From: Chamaecyparis obtusa
Taxonomy: Eukaryota > Streptophyta > Pinopsida > Cupressales > Cupressaceae
Assembly (NCBI GenBank): GCA_027943335.1
Contig: BSBK01007728.1
Span: 1 to 64,000 of the forward strand
Reading direction: 5' to 3'
DNA: 64,000 nt
Part shown: positions 59,991 through 64,000 of the stretch, one piece after another
Position numbering within the stretch: position 1 is the stretch's first letter
How the letters are laid out: the number at the start of each line of letters is the position of its first letter
Translations under genes and position numbers: made by a program
The notes under the pieces: generated by a model
What the model was told of the DNA's origin: nothing
Database searches by the model: none
The model's input: the letters and a program-made list of their open reading frames with translations, nothing else

Positions 59991-62900
59991 GCACTATATG
60001 ATGGTGAATTCCTAGAAGCTAGAGATCTAACAAAAGTAGGTGAGATTTGGAAAAGACTAATTGCACTCTATGAAGGAAATGAATACACTAAGAGAGAAAA
60101 TTTGTAGAATTGGAGAACAAAGATGGAGACAATATAAATGAAGGATGATGAAACAATAAGGATGTATGTTTAGAGGGTATCTGAATGTGTGATTGGAATT
60201 AGAAACAATGGAGACACTTATACAAAAGATGAAGTCATAGCTAAAATTATTAGATATATGACTCAAGCCTACAAACCCAAAGTTCTTTCTTTGGAGGAGA
60301 CCATACCTCAATACAAAGACTTCACCAAAGAAATGTTAGTCTAGTTAAACTAACTACCTTTGAGACCGCAGAGCTAAAGGATACACTACGTAAGGTCGAG
60401 ACAACATTTATAGAAACTACACATAGAAGTGGACCTATTGAAGCTAGAACTAATTAAGTAAGCACAATGAAGATCTTAGATAATATGTTGAAGAATGGGA
60501 AAATATTAAAAGACTAGACAATCAGGTGGATGAGAAGAACATGGCCCTAATCGCCAGAAGAGAAATGAAAGGAAAAGGTATGTTTCAAGGGAAATTACCC
60601 TTAAAATGTTTTAATTTCAATAAGGTTGGTCACTTTGCATCTATATGTTTAACTAGAGTACCTAAGAATAGGCCTAAGTATGGAAAATACAAGAATGATA
60701 ACGAATTCTACTATGCTAGTGATGGATCTAAAGATTTAGATGATGAATTCAATCATGTATTGGATTTTGTTCCTATCAAAGAAGAGGATCCTATCCATGA
60801 AGACAAAGCCTTAGTTTCTAATATTTAAAAGAAAACTAATTGGATAATAGATAGTGTATGTTCACATCATATGATTGGTAATAAAGATAGATTCATTTAG
60901 CTAAATAAGTTTTATGGTGGTGTTGTAAGATTTGGTGACACTACTCCTAGAATGATTGTTGGTAAAGGATCAATTACTTTAGATGGAAAGACTAATACTA
61001 ATGATGTAATATTTGTGAATGGCTTAAAACATAATCTATTAAGTGTTGGACAACTTCTGGACAAGGGAAATCACTTATAATTTAGGGATGTCAATCAAAC
61101 TCTATTAGAGGAGCTAATAGAGAATTGATCACATCTGGTACTAAGACCAGAGGTAATATATTCTAGTTAAACTATACTAAGGTTAGTTGTTTTATTGCAA
61201 AGATTGATGACAAAAGGTTATCACATAGAAGGTTTTGTCATATCAACTTTCACAACATGGTAAAAGCATCTAATAATAATCCTATCAAAGATATACCTAA
61301 GATTGTGAAACCAACCAATACTACATGCAGAGAGTGTGTCTTGGGGAAGAAAACAAGAAGCAACTTTACAAGAAAAGGATAATCGACAAATAGAAAGATG
61401 GAACTAATTCATACAAATCTATGTGGACCTACTCAGACTAGGTCATACTTTGGAGACATGTACTTTATTTTATTCACTGATGACTACTCTAGAATGATGT
61501 GGGTAGGATTCTTAGAGAAAAATTAGAAGCATTTGAAACTTTCAACTTTTATAAGGAAAAAGTTGAGAATGAGACGGGCTTAAAGATAAAATGTTTAAGA
61601 TTAGACAAAGGTGGATGATTCACTTCACATGAATTCAATACCTTTTTGAAGAACATGGTATTGTGAGGTAGACATTAGCACCTAGGACACCACAACAAAA
61701 TTGTATTGCTCAAAGAAGAGATAGAATAGTTCTTGATGTTGCAAGAACAATGTATTTAGAAGGTAAGGTCCCACATATGCATTGGAGAGAAGTCAATACA
61801 AATGTATATACAATGAGTAGAGTAAAAAAAATAGAAGGTACATACAAGACACCATTTGAGCTATGGTATGGTAAGATGCCTACTGTTAGTTGTTTTAGAA
61901 TTTTTGGAAATAAATACTACATTAAGAGAGATGAATGTATAGGAAAATTTAATTCTAGAAGTGATGAAGGATTATTCCTTCGAAGGTGATTAAAAGTGTT
62001 AATGTGAGAGTAGATGAAAAAAATTTCAAGTTATAGAAAAATATTGTGGCCCTAACCCCTATGAGATTTCTTTTGAAAACATGAGTACAAATCAGAACAA
62101 TATACATACAATAGAAAGTGAGAATGAAGCATGATATGATGGTTTGGAAATTGACAATGGCATAAGTGTGGAATTAAGGGAACAAAGAACACCCAAATAT
62201 ATTCAAAGAAATCATCCTAAGGATCATATCATTGGTGATAGTAGAAAAAGAACCAGAACAAGATTGCACAACAAACAAAAAATGTCACAATCTACAAATT
62301 CCATTAGCTTGATTTCTCAAGTTGAACCATAGTCCAAAGAGAAGGCATGCAAAGATGAATCATGGATCATTGCCAAGAAGGAAGAACTGGAGAAGATTAA
62401 GAAAAATAACACTTAGGAATTTGTTCCAAGGCCTAAATACAAAAATATGATTGGTACCAAGTGGGTATACAAGAACAAGATGAATGAAGAAGGCATTGAT
62501 GTTAGAAACACAACATGATTGGTATGTAAAGGATATTCACAACAAGAAGGAATTTATTTTGAAGAAACCTTTGCACCTATTGCTAGAATTGAGGTAGTCA
62601 GATTATTCCTAGCTTATGCTGCCCATAAAAATATCAAAGTGTATCAGATGGATGTCAAATAAGCTTTTCTTAAAGGAGACTTGGAAGAGGAAGTATATAT
62701 TGGGCAACTTGATGGATTTCCTTTACCAGGGAATGAAGATCAAGTTTGAAGATTGAAGAAAGTTATGTATGGATTGAAACAAGCACCAAGGGCTTGGTAT
62801 GAAATATTAGATAAGTATCTGATTCAATTTGAATTCAAGAAGTGAAATGCTAACAACAATTTGTGCCTGAGAATCACTGAAGAAGGTACCTTGATTGTTG

Positions 62901-63860
62901 AAGTTTTTGTTGATGATATTATATTTGAAGGAAATAATGATATGAGAAACAAGTTTGCAGAAGAGATGAAAAGTGAATTTCAAATATCTATGATTGGGGA
63001 GATGAAATTATTCCTTGGATTGAAGATCAATCAAATTAAAGAAGGGATATTCGTATCTCAAACCAGATATCTCAAAGAACTATTGAAAAAGTTTGGCATG
63101 GATGATAGTAAACCTATTAGAACTCCTATGTTAACTAGAACAAACTTTTATCTTGAAGATGAAGAAAAATAATGTACCTCAAACAAGATATAGATCAATA
63201 ATTGAAGGTCTTCATTATCTGACACATACTAGGCCTGATATAGCCAATGTTGTTAGCATTGTTGTAAGATTTCAAGAAGATCCTAAAGAATCTCATCTTA
63301 TGGTAGTAAAATGGATATTTAGATATCTTAAGGGCACAATTGATTTTGGTCTATGGTATGATAGATGACAGGATTTTACATTTCAGTCCTTCACTGATGT
63401 TGATTGGGCAGGGAATGTAGATGACATAAAGAGAACTAGTGGAAGAGCATTCTTCCTTGGTAAATGATTGGTTTCTTGGCTTAGAAAGAAGTGTGACTAC
63501 ATTGCTCAGTGTACTACAGAATCATAATATGTTACAGAAATAATCAATTGTACATAGATCATATGGATGAAGCAAATGTTGAAGGACATTGGATTTTGTC
63601 TAGAAGATTCAGTCACTATTCATTGTGACAATACTAGGATGGTAAATATGTCAAAGAAACCTATTATACATTCAAAGACAAAACATATAGCAATAAAGTA
63701 TCATTTCCTAAGAGACAAAGTAGTAGAGAAGGAAGTAAAGTTAGAATATGTGAGTATAAAGGAGAAAATAGAAGACATTTTCACAAAACCTCTGCCTAAG
63801 GATACATTTGAGGATCTAAGAGGTAGGCTAGGGGTCATGCCCCAACCTACCCATGAGTAA
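59991..63860 (+). pseudogene. Copia E gag-pol, main part
   Basis: Gag resumes ALYDGEFLEARDLTKVGEIW. CCHC knuckle at about 60606-60650 (CFNFNKVGHFASIC; last spacing CX2CX4HX4C with the second Cys replaced by Asn). Protease WIIDSVCSHHM near 60842. Integrase zinc region SHRRFCHINFHNMV (about 61222) and CRECVLGKKTRSNF (about 61327); core LIHTNLCGPTQTRSYFGDMY, then FTDDYSRMMW (about 61407-61500). RT VYQMDVK, AFLKGDLEEEVYIGQL (about 62640), KKVMYGLKQAPRAWYEIL (about 62757) and active site FVDDI (about 62910). RNase H SFTDVDWAGNVDDIKRTSGR (about 63390) and IHCDNTRMVNMSKKPIIHSK (about 63618), ending PQPTHE and stop at 63858. Several stops and frameshifts; dead. Confidence 0.88.
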
Positions 63861-63864
63861 TTGA

Positions 63865-64000
63865 TGTTGGAATTGTATTAGTCTAAAAATATTGGAGAAA
63901 CCTTTTCCATTGATGTAAATGAGGGAGATAATGACACATGAAAAATAGTATGAAAGGATCATGAGGATTTGATGATTGATGAAGAGGATTTGAAAAGATG
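63865..64000 (+). repeat. Copia E 3' LTR, first 136 bases
   Basis: Starts TGTTGGAATTG four bases after the RNase H stop codon and runs off the window. Its start is the complement of the 5' LTR end (TCTAACA). As in the gypsy family, no clear polypurine tract precedes it. Confidence 0.6.

Larger units (their letters stand above)
52023..64000 (+). mobile_element. Copia E: Ty1/copia retrotransposon split by gypsy D, 3' end outside window
   Basis: 5' LTR 52023-53324, primer binding site 53327-53338, gag from 53386, interrupted by gypsy D (53610-59985), gag resuming at 59991, then protease, integrase, RT and RNase H to a stop at 63858-63860, and the start of the 3' LTR at 63865. The gene order identifies copia. 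It is less eroded than copia B, but every domain has stops. Confidence 0.88.

Overview
The window looks like repeat-rich nuclear DNA from a vascular plant. It contains chromodomain Ty3/gypsy and Ty1/copia LTR retrotransposons, RNase H-bearing plant-type LINEs, the relic of a plant-type pentatricopeptide-repeat (PPR) gene and almost no intact host coding capacity. The many old, nested, stop-riddled copies suggest a large genome such as that of a gymnosperm; this is inference, and no species-diagnostic gene is present.

Layout. (1) 1-11065: a degenerate copia element (copia B, + strand) split by a complete gypsy element (gypsy A, - strand, 391-6740, 5-bp target-site duplication GATAG). (2) 11482-31320: a LINE (LINE F, - strand) with ORF1, an ORF2 of endonuclease, RT, zinc-binding and RNase H domains, and a further ORF (ORF3) downstream of RNase H. 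Its endonuclease is split by a two-unit gypsy array, LTR-internal-LTR-internal-LTR (gypsy C, 17674-29528, duplication TTTTA/CTTTA). (3) 31330-34260: a second, 5'-truncated LINE (LINE G). (4) 34050-38040: shuffled LINE and noncoding pieces with an 830-bp duplication and a 300-bp direct repeat. (5) 38368-38880: the only candidate host gene, a 71-codon secreted-peptide ORF (- strand) with TATA, CCAAT and polyadenylation signals in sensible places. (6) 40850-41875: PPR gene relic. (7) 43262-45290 and 46200-48860: two more copies of the ORF3 family in opposite orientations, the second still joined to LINE ORF2 sequence. (8) 48861-52022: AT-rich sequence with one recognisable dispersed repeat. (9) 52023-64000: a second copia element (copia E, + strand) split by another gypsy copy (gypsy D, 53610-59985, duplication TTAAT); its 3' LTR runs off the window.

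The four gypsy internal regions and seven LTRs belong to one chromovirus family. It has 5-bp TG...CA terminal inverted repeats (TGATG/CATCA), an initiator-tRNA-Met-type primer binding site and one gag-pol frame of about 1480 codons. Together they fill about 24.6 kb (38%) of the window. All three family insertions lie inside other retroelements. The three + strand copies keep the reading frame and are inactivated by point nonsense mutations, mostly C-to-T at CG or CAG sites. All four share one UGA inside the chromodomain.

The least explained feature is LINE ORF3: an unrecognised conserved N-terminal domain, a long acidic middle and a coiled-coil C-terminus. It is represented by three clearly alignable copies and possibly a fourth fragment. 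Divergence estimates here are counts by eye, and no database search was possible.
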